From Bagarius yarrelli (taxonomy: Eukaryota; Chordata; Actinopteri; Siluriformes; Sisoridae), in assembly GCA_005784505.1 (NCBI GenBank), contig VCAZ01000271.1:191501-255500 (forward strand): a stretch of DNA of 64,000 nucleotides, written 5' to 3'. The position numbers and the translations under genes are program-made. The notes under the pieces are model-generated. The model did no database searches, was not told the DNA's origin, and was given only the letters and a program-made list of their open reading frames with translations. Below, piece after piece: positions 30,856-40,410 of the stretch. The first letter of the stretch is position 1. Each line of letters begins with the position of its first letter.

Positions 30856-31520
30856 TCTTATGGTAGCATATTTTGCTCCAAAACTTTTATGTACCACTTA
30901 GCATCAATGGTGCATTCACAGATGTGCAAGTTACCCATGCCACGGGCACTAACACACCCCATACCATTACAGATGTTGGCTATTGAACTTTGCTGGAGGG
31001 TCCTTTTCCTCTACTGGATGTGACATCCATGATTTCCAACAACAATTTGTAAGGTGGACTTGTCAGACCACAGCTCATTTTTTCATTTTACATCAGTCCA
31101 TCTTAGATGAACTCGGGCTAAGAGAAGCCAGCAGCGTTTCTGGGTGTTAGGGTATAGATTGCACTGTCCATAGTACTGTTAAATTGCACTTGCAGATGTT
31201 GTGATAAATTGAACTGAAAATGGTTTTCCAAAGAGTTCCTAAACCTATCAAAGGATCAAAGGTCACAGTCATTTACATGAAGAGATTTCCTCAGTTTTTT
31301 TTTCATTTTCTGATGATATTATAGACTGTAGATAAGAAATACCGAAATTCCTTGTAAAGGTATGTTGAAACACATGGTTCCCAAATTGTTGGACTTTTTG
31401 CTCATGCAGATGTTCACTCACAAGTGGTGAGTTGCGCCCCATCCTAGCTTGTGAAAAACTGAGCCTTTTAGAGATCTTCTCTTTATACCCATGATCCTCA
31501 CCTGGTCCTCACCTAAACTT
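30856..31520 (-). pseudogene. Second Tc1/mariner-like transposase remnant
   Basis: On the minus strand the order is: a start-like region near 31440-31410 (GGGGCGCAACTCACCACTTG), a helix-turn-helix-coding stretch with AATTTCGGTATTTCTTATCT near 31350, CACCCAGAAACGCTGCTGGC near 31144, TGTGGTCTGACAAGTCCACC near 31067 where the first catalytic Asp codon lies, and GGCATGGGTAACTTGCACAT near 30945. It ends at AGCAAAATATGCTACC near 30870. These match the layout of a second common fish Tc1-like family, distinct from the 28.6-kb copy. The frame is broken many times. It ends where the decayed hAT element begins, so the 3' third with the other catalytic residues is lost or was never captured. Superfamily assignment is from recollection of the family, not a search. 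Confidence 0.62.
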
Positions 31521-31567
31521 CCAGCAATACATCTGTCATTGCAGACTTATCTGAGTCACATGACAGG

Positions 31568-31730
31568 GCATAGTTAAGGTGCTGGACTGGTAATTGGAAA
31601 ATCATGGAACCCAGCACCACCAATCTACCACTGCTGGGCCCCTTAAAAATGTCTTTAACTGCACAGCTGGTTAAAAAAATAGATGAATGTAAGCCACTGT
31701 GAAAGAGTGAAAATAATGTAAATGTTATGG
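31568..31730 (+). mobile_element. SINE-A in duplication copy 1
   Basis: GGGCATAGTTAAGGTGCTGG, AATTGGAAAATCATGGAACC (part of the B box lost), CTACCACTGCTGGGCCCCTT, AATGTAAGCCACTGTG and a short tail. Confidence 0.82.
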
Positions 31731-31855
31731 CAGTCTAACGATGTGTCATAAGACAACTAGCTTTCAAGCCAAATGTAACCAGGGAGGCTAGCATAAGCAT
31801 GTATGTCATAAGCAGACTTATGAGAGTCACATGACAGCACACTGTTATGTGGGAT

Positions 31856-32048
31856 GTGGAAGCTCAGTGGTTAATGTGCTGGAACTGCGATCAGAGAATC
31901 TCAGGTCCAAATCCCAGCATGACCAAGCTGCTATTGCTGGGCCCCTGAGCAAGTCCCTTAACATTTAACTGCTCAGCTGGATAAAAAATAAGATACACTG
32001 AGATAAAATAGCCTGCCAAATGCCTGAAATCAAGCTGTAAATGTTACG
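31856..32048 (+). mobile_element. SINE-A in duplication copy 2
   Basis: GTGGAAGCTCAGTGGTTAAT, TCAGGTCCAAATCCCAGC B-box region, TGCTATTGCTGGGCCCCTGA, AACTGCTCAGCTGGATAAAA, CTGCCAAATGCC. Better preserved than its twin. Confidence 0.85.
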
Positions 32049-32117
32049 GCTGTCTGATGATGCTTCATAAGATAACTAGCAGTTAAGCGCAAACGTAGCC
32101 AGCAAAGTTAGCAAAAG

Positions 32118-32574
32118 AAAGAAAGAGAGCGAGGAAGAGAGAGAGAGAGAGAATAAGGTAAAGATAAGAAGGAAACAAAGGATGCAAACTCACTTCCTGA
32201 ATCCTGGCCCCTCTGCAACTGGTTGGATCGACTGAGCAGTTTGTTCTACCAAATTTAGCAATGATACATCATTATCGCAACTTTTGGCTTGGATCTATAA
32301 CACTGGCAGCTTTGCAGATAAAACAGGATTAGTATTACTAACGCTTGGAGCGAGCGCTAAAAAGAGCGGCTATAGATCCGTGTGTCGGCTCGGATCAATG
32401 GCGTTTGTGGACACTAAGCTTGATAACAAGACATTCGGACACACTGGAGGACGGAGAAGAAAAGGAACAGACGCCAAAAGCAAATTTGCCGGGAGGTGAG
32501 CTAATATCCTGTATGCGCCTGGATGAACATGGGCTCAGGGGCATCTGAGGAGGAGTACGGAAGACGAAAAGAGT
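32118..32574. promoter_or_regulatory. Candidate conserved non-coding island
   Basis: After a GA patch at 32118-32152, the stretch 32200-32560 is non-repetitive with clustered CpGs (AACGCTTGGAGCGAGCGCTA near 32340, CTATAGATCCGTGTGTCGGC). Two overlapping frames of 67-71 codons (32284 and 32345) are open but unrecognised. GGGAGGTGAGCTAA at 32490 looks like a splice donor, so an unrecognised exon cannot be excluded. Confidence 0.3.
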
Positions 32575-32611
<37 letters not shown>

Positions 32612-33123
32612 AAGGAGGGATATGGATTTATTCACTTTAATTATATCAATACAGTCCTAGCTGACATTATTGATAGCTTCCTATCATTGATATTGGCAGC
32701 TGAGCAGAACGACTTCATTGAAGCCGGTCGATGAGGATGGACCTGTTGGGTTGCGACACGTCTCCGGGGACCTCGTCCCCCGCGGCATGCGCGGGTCAGG
32801 GAAGCGTGCTAAAGCTTTTTCACCTGAAACTAAATGAAGACTAAAACAACAGCGTTTTTTTTTTTTCTTTCTGATCATTGCGACCCGATGGAAGTTCCTG
32901 TTCAAGCAGCTTGTGTTGACATGGCAACATTTTTGTTGAGCGTCCGTGTGTGTGTGTGTGTGTGTGTGAGAATGCCGTAATTGGCTCTCTAAAAGTCAAA
33001 TTTCCTGTTCGGTCCTGACAAGGATGGCGGTGTGTTTAGAGAATGGAGATGTTTGGCCATGGCGATGGCATTAATCTGAAGGTTTATGACAGCTGATAAA
33101 GATGCTGTGCGTTTCACACGACT
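32575..33123. promoter_or_regulatory. Candidate regulatory cores between (GT)n tracts
   Basis: (GT)n at 32576-32609 and 32945-32968 flank 32650-32860, which includes ATTGAAGCCGGTCGATGAGG and CGTCCCCCGCGGCATGCGCG, a dense CpG patch. Another balanced core is 32970-33120. The T run near 32855-32866 looks like a simple expansion. Confidence 0.28.
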
Positions 33124-33127
33124 AAAG

Positions 33128-33196
<69 letters not shown>

Positions 33197-33422
33197 AAGA
33201 GAGAGAGAGAGAGAGATTTTTATTTAATAGTATAAAAGAGAGAAGGCAGAAAGAAAGAAAAAAGTGGGGAAGAGACATAGTAAAAAACTAAATAACAAAA
33301 AAAAGAGGAAAAAAGAAACGAGATCTGGAGGAAAAGAAGAAATAGTTAAAATATGGGAGGGAAAGAGAGGTAGATAATGAGCGTGAAAGAGAGATTGAGA
33401 GAGAGAGAGAGAGAGAGAGAGA
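33124..33422. repeat. (GA)n and purine-rich tract
   Basis: (GA)n cores at 33137-33160, 33168-33191 and 33395-33422 separated by AAAGAAA-type sequence. It runs directly into the V-SINE that follows. Confidence 0.93.
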
Positions 33423-33757
33423 TGTGTGGGTAGAGCACTGTTGCCTTACAGTAAGAAGGTCCTGGGTACGATTCCCCTGCAGGGGTCATTCTGTGTGGAG
33501 TTTGTATGTTCTCCCCATAGGGTTTCTTGTGTGGTTTTACTCCGGGTTCTCTGGTTTCCTCCAACAGTCCAAAATGTATGTTAGATTGATTGATGATTCT
33601 AAATTGTCCATAGGAGAGAGTGTAAGTGTGTGTGGCCCTGTGATGGACCTGTCCAGGGTGTCCCCTCCTGCCTTTCACCCTTTTAAAGACGGCTGGAATA
33701 GACTCCTTGTGACCCCGAATTAGGGAATAAGCGGGTATAGAAGATGAACGAATGAAC
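33423..33757 (+). mobile_element. V-SINE of the DANA/mermaid type
   Basis: tRNA-like head TGTGTGGGTAGAGCACTGTT, GCCTTACAGTAAGAAGGTCC, B box GGGTACGATTCCC at 33465-33477. The conserved V-SINE core follows (GTGTGGAGTTTGTATGTTCT, TGGTTTCCTCCAACAGTCCA, TGGACCTGTCCAGGGTGTC) and the GAATAAGCGGGTATAGAAGATGAACGAATGA end. This order is that of the vertebrate V-SINE superfamily best known from zebrafish DANA. It is distinct from SINE-A and is the only clear copy in the window. Confidence 0.92.
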
Positions 33758-34440
33758 ACCCGAGAGATAGAACAAAAGTAAGGAAGAAAGAGCGCAGGAG
33801 AGACTAAATAACAAATAGAAATGGGGGAAAAAGAAATGACAGCTGGAAGGAGAAAAGGAAGGAAGGCATGAAGGAGTGAAGGAAGGAAGGAAAAGGGAAA
33901 ATGAGGACGGGAAAAGCAAGATGAAAAGCGAACGAGAGACTTAAAGAGAGGTAGAGAGTGAGAGAGAAAAATTGAAAGGAAAAAGTGTGAGAGAAAGAAA
34001 GAGAGAGAAACAATCTTCATTTGGAAGAAGAGATAAAGTGAACGAGAGTGAAAGAGAGTTATAAAAAGCATTGAAAAGCAAAGAGAGAAAGAGAAGTAAA
34101 GAAAAAACAAGAGAGCAAGTGTTAGTGAAAAAGAAAGAGAGAGAGAGAAAGAGAAAGGAAGAGAGAGAGAGAGAGAGAGGGAGAGCATGCAAGAACAAAA
34201 AGGTTAAGAGAGAGGAGATAAAGAGAAATACAGATATGTAAAGAGTTTGAAAGCTAAAAGAGAGACGGAGAGAACAAAAGAAAGAGAAAGTAATGTGAAA
34301 GAAATAGATAGAGACAGGGAGACCAAAGGAGAGGTGAAATGATTGAGAGAGGGAAAAAAAAGAGATGGGAAGAGAGTGAAAGACCCCTATCAGGAAACAC
34401 ACAGCATGAAAGTAGAATAGGAGGTAAACGGAGAGAGCGA
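33758..34440. repeat. Purine-rich GA/AAAGAGA tract, about 700 bp
   Basis: Predominantly A and G on the plus strand with (GA)n cores at 34135-34148 and 34159-34182. The opposite strand yields SLSLSF-type frames of up to 280 codons, rejected as genes. Confidence 0.88.
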
Positions 34441-35250
34441 TGGAGTGATGAACGAGTGCTCTGACTAGCTGGAATGTTGCGAGAGTTTTTCCTTCCTGTT
34501 TTGACAGAAATGAGAGCTGGAGAGGTGAAAGAGAAGAAGAAGTAAGCGTAATTAAGCAGCATAATGAGTTTGCGCATCTTTTGTGAGCGCCGGTGAGCTC
34601 CTGCGCGAGAGCCGAGGCCATTTTTATGGCAAGAAAATCTTCTCTTTCTATTCTGTCAAAGAAGTTTCTTGCGGCGCAGTTATCACAGCATGTCAAATTG
34701 CTGCAGCTCGGGAAATAATTTGGGTTTCTTTCCCCCCTCCTATTAGCCGGCAGAGTGCTACGAAACAAAAGGCACCCCTCGGCTCTAATTTGCCTTGGTA
34801 GGGTCTCTGCGGGCGGGGGGTCCGCGTGGACAGACAGGGGCCCCGTCTTCTTACCGGAGGATTACGGGGGAGGCGGGAGGGGTGGTAACGGAACGGCGCT
34901 GAGGGGCTGGCGACGGGGTGAGAGGACCTGCTAGCAATTTCACCCAAAATGCCGCAATTGTCCACCGAGAGCGGCAACACTCATTTTCCCTTCGATTCAT
35001 TATCTCGCCCGTATTTACTTATCTTTGTCTCAAAACGGGGAGAAAGGAAAAAAAAACAACAACGAGGCTTTCACGCAGAGAAAAGGTTTTTTTAACCGAG
35101 CGCTCGGTTCTGACACGGCTGAGTTAAAAACCCGTCGACGCTCGCCGTGACGAATAGCAAATGAGTACTTTTCCACTTTTCATTGGTATTATATTCCGAA
35201 TTAGATCCTTGATTTCATCAAATTGCATTTTCCAAAGAGCCCTCATCATA
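34441..35250. promoter_or_regulatory. Candidate conserved non-coding cluster
   Basis: Three CpG-bearing, non-repetitive cores: 34540-34800 (GCGTAATTAAGCAGCATAAT, CGGGAAATAATTTGGGTTTC, GGCTCTAATTTGCCTTGG), 34930-35040 (AATGCCGCAATTGTCCACCG, TTCGATTCATTATCTCGCCC) and 35140-35250 (CATTGGTATTATATTCCGAA, TTTCATCAAATTGCATTTTC). TAATTA, ATTAT and similar homeodomain-type words are frequent. Small frames on both strands are unrecognised. Confidence 0.35.
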
Positions 35251-35420
35251 TAATGCTCTCTCTCTCTCTCTCTCTCTCCGCTCTCTCTCTCTCTTTTTTT
35301 TTTTTTTTTTTTTTTCTCCCACTCTTCTTTTTTTTTTTTTTTTTTTTTTTTCGATGTACAATTTTGCCGTGTCAAATTAGCATGGAGAAAATTACGCTTC
35401 TTTTTTTTTTTTTTTTTACG
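35251..35420. repeat. (CT)n and long poly-T tracts
   Basis: (CT)n at 35255-35293, T runs at 35294-35315, 35329-35352 and 35401-35417, interrupting otherwise balanced sequence. Confidence 0.93.
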
Positions 35421-35671
35421 AACAAAAAAGCCTTACGTACTATTTTTATATCGCTTATGATGAATATATTCCAATGGCAATAACTCTCTTCATCAGACGT
35501 CCCTGATGTTACGAGAGAGAGAGAGAGAGAGAGAAAGAGATAGAGAGATCGTCAGAGCTAATAAATGTCAGCTGAATTGGCATGCTGATGAATACGACTC
35601 AGAAAAAAGGCGGGAAAAATATTATATATATATATATATAAAGCTAAATTTTTTTAGTCAAGTCAATTGAC
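35421..35671. promoter_or_regulatory. Candidate regulatory core with (GA)n and (AT)n
   Basis: GCTTATGATGAATATATTCC at 35452 and GAGCTAATAAATGTCAGCTG near 35556 (E-box CAGCTG) flank (GA)n at 35514-35548. An (AT)n stretch at 35620-35640 ends it. It may continue the cluster upstream. Confidence 0.28.
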
Positions 35672-35814
35672 AACATTTACATTTAAATTTCTATCTTTAT
35701 GAAGACGCCCTAACAGAGCAGGCGTAAGGGCCTCAGTCAGGGGCCCAGCAGTGGCAGTTTGCTGGTCTTTCTCTTAGCAGTCCAACACCTTAATCACTAA
35801 GCTGCCATTTTCCC
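35672..35814 (-). mobile_element. SINE-A copy
   Basis: Minus strand: GGCAGCTTAGTGATTAAGGT, GTTGGACTGCTAAGAGAAAG (B box lost), CTGCCACTGCTGGGCCCCTG, TTAGGGCGTC and an AATGTAAATGTTG tail. Confidence 0.85.
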
Positions 35815-35976
35815 TAACTGCAGTTCAGACATCTTCTGGTAATCTGCTTATCTGTTACTGGAATAAAACGCACTTAATTGGTGGCGGTTTGGTGTAAGTA
35901 CGAATCTACGTTTGAAACGTTTCAGCACCCATGGCACCTCGTGACAAGGTGTGAGCCATAAGGGGGTTTGTCTCAT
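35815..35976. other. Short unique spacer
   Basis: Non-repetitive (GTACGAATCTACGTTTGAAACG near 35898). Nothing recognised. Confidence 0.4.
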
Positions 35977-36137
35977 TTACATTTACAGTATTTAGCAGAC
36001 GACCTTATCTCTTCTATACTACTGAGCAATTGGGGAATGAGGGCCTTGCTTAGGGTCCCACAGTGGTGGCTTGGTGGGAATTAAACCCCGGTCTTTCTGG
36101 TATTAGTCCAACAACTTAGCTATTCAGCCACTTCCCT
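35977..36137 (-). mobile_element. SINE-A copy
   Basis: Minus strand: GTGGCTGAATAGCTAAGTTG, CGGGGTTTAATTCCCACC, CCCTAAGCAAGGCCCTCATT, CAATTGCTCAGTAGTATAGA, GTCGTCTGCTAAATACTGTA. Confidence 0.87.
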
Positions 36138-36170
36138 CTGTCCGTCATGCTTTCTCGGAAATGTTTGAGT

Positions 36171-36330
36171 GTTAGAACATGAAAACCTGCATTTTGTGGC
36201 ATATTTTTAGGGAATGAAGAGAATAAAACAAGTAAAATAATTAAGACAACAATGGTACCTTGAAGATATAATTGGGGAAAACATTTCATTGTAAAATTCA
36301 TCTGGGGACAGATGTCCCCCCCTTAAACCT
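36171..36330. repeat. Dispersed repeat of unknown family, copy 2
   Basis: GTTAGAACATGAAAACCTGC through TTGAAGATATAATT matches 7614-7728 with few changes. CTGGGGACAGATGTCCCCCC follows, ending in a short self-complementary GGGGACAGATGTCCCC word. As at the 7.6-kb copy, a SINE-A lies shortly upstream. Confidence 0.7.
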
Positions 36331-36780
36331 CCCCAATCCCAGCTATGCCAGTAGATATCGTAGGAGTTGGGGTAGTATAATTCATTTTATTTCAATTCAA
36401 TTTGTTTTTCATATTTGTATAGCGCTTATAACAATAAACATTGTCTCAATGACAATCCGATCCGATACCAGACTTAATTAGATACCTGCTGTCAAATTAC
36501 TGCGATATTTTAAAAGGGAAAATTTTGTCAAAGCTAAACATTGCGCATGTCTTTCAATAGCTTCGATTTTTTCAATTGAAACCATTTAAACAATTTAAAA
36601 ATACAATAAACTTAACAGGAACATATTATACCCTACATTTCTTTTCTTTTGTACTTTACATTTTATTTTAAATGTGTGGATAGTGATACTAATGTCAGGA
36701 TTCGGCCATGCTTGCCGGATGCGTTGTCCTGTCCTGGAGGGCAGTGGAGAGACTTTCTCTATCTATGTTATAGACTATGT
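36331..36780. other. Unique and AT-rich sequence
   Basis: TTCATTTTATTTCAATTCAATTTG near 36382, a GTCCTGTCCTGGAGGGCAG patch near 36727, otherwise AT-rich. No gene. Confidence 0.5.
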
Positions 36781-37275
36781 GCCTAATCTGAACAAGAAAC
36801 ATAAACATAAAACATGAAGGAAAACATAAACAAAACATGAAGCAAGATCAAACATAAACGCAGTATAAACAGGAAACAAGAAACATAAGAAACATAAAAA
36901 CGGAAACATGAAACATAAACATGAAACAAGGTAAGTGGTGGCTTAGTGGTTAAGGTGTCGGACTGATACCAGAAAGGCTGGGGTTCGACATAAACAAACA
37001 TGAAACAAACACGAAACAAACGTGAAACATGAAACAAACATAAAACAAACATGAAACAAACATGAAACAAACATGATACAAACATAAAGCAAACATGAGA
37101 CAAACATGAAACAAACATAAAACAAACATAAAACATGAAACAAACATGAAACACGAAATGAACATGAAACAAACATAAAACATAATAAACATTAAATACA
37201 AAACATAAACATCATCATGATAAACATCAAACAAACATCAAACAAACATCAAACAAGAAACATAAACATGAAACA
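36781..37275. repeat. Degenerate CATGAAACAAA array interrupted by a SINE head
   Basis: 11-bp-like words AAACAAACATG, AACATAAAACA and CATGAAACAAA throughout. Minus-strand frames (HVCFMFVSCL) are repeat-derived. Confidence 0.9.
36932..36989 (+). mobile_element. SINE-A head fragment inside the CATGAAACAAA array
   Basis: GTAAGTGGTGGCTTAGTGGT, TAAGGTGTCGGACTGATACC and AAGGCTGGGGTTCGACAT. Only the tRNA-like head is present and the array resumes right after the B box. Confidence 0.82.
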
Positions 37276-38000
37276 ATTGTGTATGTTTATTACATAAAAG
37301 TGGTCAATAAAATAGTAATAAATAATAAAATGTTAAAGATATGAATTGAGTATGAATAGTTACAGTATATATATATTTCATATATGAATAGTTTTGTGAG
37401 AAAAGGTATTTGTGGGGTAAGAAAATAAATATACTTTGCTGAATAACCACACCAACACAGATATAACATCAGCGTTTTATTGATTTATTTACGCTTTAGT
37501 TTAATGAAAATAAAATAATTTCCTGAGACAGTGTTCGCTTTGGTCACATCTCTGATACTGAAACACTGACTGCTCGTTCTTCCTCTGGACCGATTCTAGA
37601 GATAAGAACCGACAGAGATACACCATCTTCTCAAATTATTCTGGGGCAGGAGAGTTCCCAGGGCAGCTTACGCCACTAAAGCTCAGTAATTAAATTATAA
37701 TTTAACCTGCTCACTCTGAGGCGAAAAGGCCTGGCCTGGGTGGAGGAGCCGGAGCACTGACAGGATTTACGCTTAATGAAATAATAAAGCAAGAGCTGCA
37801 GTGGAGGCACACGAGTACGAGGACAGACGCAGTGTTTATCCAACGCCAGCTAACCCGGCTGTGTGAGTGTGTGTGGAAGTGTGTGTGTGTGTGGCCATTT
37901 TGATTCCCTGCATGTCACCGCATGTGTTGTAGGAACATCTAGGCTGGTGTTATCTAATCCTTCACATGCTTCCTTACATTCAGAAGAGATTCATTAACAA
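37276..38000. other. Unique sequence with a GT-rich patch
   Basis: AT-rich at 37280-37520, balanced at 37530-37850 (GCGAAAAGGCCTGGCCTGGG near 37721, CGCCAGCTAACCCGGCTGTG near 37842), then GTGTGTGTG at 37861-37892. Regulatory content possible, unproven. Confidence 0.35.
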
Positions 38001-39090
38001 GTAGAAAACGATTCATTCACAAGTAGAAAATGATTCATTCACAAGTGGAAACTGGTTCATTTACAAGTAGAATAAAAAAATGAATTTACTAAATATTTGA
38101 CATGAAATTAGATCACCAGAAGAATCAAATTAAACCATAAGGTAAAGATGATTCAAACTGAATGAATCACATGGAAAAACTTTTGAATCTTTAGAAAGAA
38201 GGCCTATAAAAATAAAAGTCTTTTAAACTTTGGAGGCAAATAAATGTAAGTAAATTATTAGGAATAAATAAAAGATTAATATAAGAAGGAAATGATGAAA
38301 AAATGAATGTAAATGAATTAAATACATTAAAGTTTGGAAGCAAATCATAGAAAAAATAATGAATCAATGAGAAAAAAATGCCAATATAAATGAATTATTA
38401 AAAAAACATGTATGCGAAAATTTGTTAAAATGTAAAAGACATGATGCTAAATAAATAGAATTTCTTAAAAACAAATTCAATCATGTAATTTAATATAGTC
38501 ACAAAGTGGTTAAGGTGTTGGACTGCTAATTGAAAGATCAGGGTTCGATTCCTTTCACCACCAAGTTACTACTGTTGGGCCTCTGAACAAGGACCTTAAC
38601 CCCCAATATGCTCAGATGTATAAATGAGAGAAATGTAAGTCGCCTTGGAACAAGAACGTCTGCCAAATGCTGTAAATGTAAATGATTCATGTTCCTAAAT
38701 AAATCATTGAATATAATTCTTCAAAATTATATGAATAAATGGATTATAAAAAAATAAAATAATGTAAAAATTAATGAATTATTAGAGATAAAAAAATAAT
38801 CAATGGAGAAAAATCCAAGACATAAATAAATCAATATAAATGACTCACTTCACTGGAAGAGAGAAAATCACAATACATATATGAATCATTAGTACTGTAA
38901 ATGAATCATGTTTAAAAAAATATAAAGGAATCACTTTTAGTAATAAAGGAATCACTAGGAAAAGAGTCACATTTAAAATAAGTGAATGATTGAATATACT
39001 GTAAGGCGTAAAAAAAAGCAAAAAGGTTTTTTTAAAAATGAATCGTTAAAACAACTCGATTCATTCATTCAAAAATGTTAAAGTTTAATG
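38001..39090. repeat. Degenerate AAATGAATCATT/AAATAAATG array with SINE inserted
   Basis: CATTCACAAGTAGAAAATGATT words at 37992-38070, then many AAATGAATCA, AATGAATTA and GAATCATT words to 39090. A SINE-A at 38498-38683 interrupts it. A similar tract lies at 54.2-55.6 kb. Confidence 0.72.
38498..38683 (+). mobile_element. SINE-A copy, near full length
   Basis: AGTGGTTAAGGTGTTGGACT, B box AGGGTTCGATTCC at 38540-38552, CTACTGTTGGGCCTCTGAAC, ATATGCTCAGATGTATAAAT, GTAAGTCGCCTTGG, ACGTCTGCCAAATGCTGTAA + ATGTAAATG. One of the best-preserved copies, lacking only the first few bases. Confidence 0.92.
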
Positions 39091-39206
39091 AATCATTGAC
39101 AAAATAAGACGTGCAAAATTCCCAAACTGTAAAAATTACATTTAATTACATAAAATTCTTTAGCACATTTCACCTGCTAAACATAAACATTTTTATTGCC
39201 CATTTC
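39091..39206. other. AT-rich spacer
   Basis: No recognised feature. Confidence 0.4.
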
Positions 39207-39209
39207 TTT

Positions 39210-39245
<36 letters not shown>

Positions 39246-39275
39246 TTTTTCTTTCTTTTTTTCTTTCTTTCATTT
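39207..39275. repeat. (TTTC)n microsatellite
   Basis: About 16 TTTC tetramers with a few extra T. Confidence 0.95.
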
Positions 39276-39633
39276 TTTAAGAAAGAACCAGCAATAGAAA
39301 ATTGAAGCATTTGCCCAGTTCAAAGTGGTCAAAAGCCCCAGAAGGTGCAAGAAACAGATGTGAATGAAAATGACATTAGGACTCAAAATAGAGAGAGAGA
39401 GAGAGAAATAGAGAGAGAGAGAGAGAGAGAGAGAAAGAGGAAGAGAGGTGGAAAGGGAAGCACAGATTATATTACATGCACCGAACGCCATTTCGAGGCG
39501 ATGCTTCCACGGTTATGGCTGCTAAGATGGACGCTGTTTTTCGAGTTAGCATACGTTAGCCGCTCCGTCATTAAACTCAGTATCCAACCCATGATGCATC
39601 CCTGTCCACCTGATGGACAGCTAGGTTTAATGC

Positions 39634-39716
<83 letters not shown>

Positions 39717-39800
39717 AAGAAAGAAAGAAAAAGAGGGAGAGAGAGTGTGTTATAATGGTGAAAAAAAGAATGGCTTGAGGAAATGCACAACCAGGTGACA
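39276..39800. repeat. (GA)n tracts flanking unique sequence
   Basis: (GA)n at 39391-39436 and 39635-39741. Between them 39470-39630 is unique and CpG-bearing (CCGAACGCCATTTCGAGGCG, TAGCATACGTTAGCCGCTCC), which may be a regulatory core or old coding sequence. No gene recognised. Confidence 0.8.
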
Positions 39801-40185
39801 TGAACACATTAACCTCATGTTATAAGACATTATAAACATTGCTGTAATAATCATTCATTAATATGCCATTATATCTAACCATATGAAGCTTTATAGAGTG
39901 TTAACATGATGCATAAAAGTCAAGTTGTTAATAAGATAACGCTAAACACATTCGTATTATGTTATAATGCATTTATAAGGCATTTATTATATACATTGTT
40001 AATTGAAAGTCTATAAAACATACATAAAGTCTCATTTCTTTCATTTCTTTGACACAATAAAACAATAAATATGAACACATTCATATTATACAGTATCATA
40101 ATGCATTCATAAGGCGTTATACACATTGATATAATAACATCTTATCATTTTAATCTATCTTTATGAGGCATTAGTTTTTTTTTTT

Positions 40186-40230
<45 letters not shown>

Positions 40231-40410
40231 TATATGAATGAATAATATAATCATTATAAGCAGTTTATTATCATGTTATAATACATTTATTACATTGCAT
40301 AAAGATTAAAAAAAATGGCATGACAAGTCGTAGCTGTCTTATTAAGCATTATGAGATGTTAACATGAAATCATAACACGTCATAGTAAAGATCAGTTGTA
40401 AAGGTTTCAT
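39801..40410. repeat. Degenerate TTATAATGCATTTATAAGGCATT array with (AT)n
   Basis: TTATAAGACATTATAAACATT, GTTATAATGCATTTATAAGG and CATTCATAAGGCGTTATACAC are variants of one unit. A pure (AT)n tract lies at 40190-40227. Confidence 0.78.

Larger units (their letters stand above)
31535..32117 (+). repeat. Two-copy tandem duplication, each copy containing a SINE
   Basis: Copy 1 (31535-31803) and copy 2 (31804-32117) both start with GTCAT..GCAGACTTAT and GAGTCACATGACAG. Both contain a plus-strand SINE-A and end with ATAAGA(C/T)AACTAGC, then (A/G)TAACC or TAGCC and AGGCTAGCA or AAGTTAGCA. The SINE was present before the duplication. Both copies have since diverged. Confidence 0.8.

Noticed and set aside
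32284..32548. Overlapping frames of 71 and 67 codons followed by a GTGAGC donor-like word
   Set aside because: Neither frame matches a family I recognise and no acceptor-bounded exon stands out. Kept only as a note in the island entry.
33346..34768. 280- and 275-codon minus-strand frames
   Set aside because: They run through the purine-rich tract and, in the first case, through the V-SINE. They are low-complexity and unrecognised.
38498..38683. tRNA gene from the A-box and B-box sequence
   Set aside because: The B box is followed by the SINE body and no cloverleaf 3' end is present. The same holds for every other SINE head in the window.
39801..40410. Possible AT-rich origin or matrix-attachment region
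   Set aside because: The AT content is explained by a degenerate TTATAATGCATT array and an (AT)n tract. Nothing specific supports an origin.
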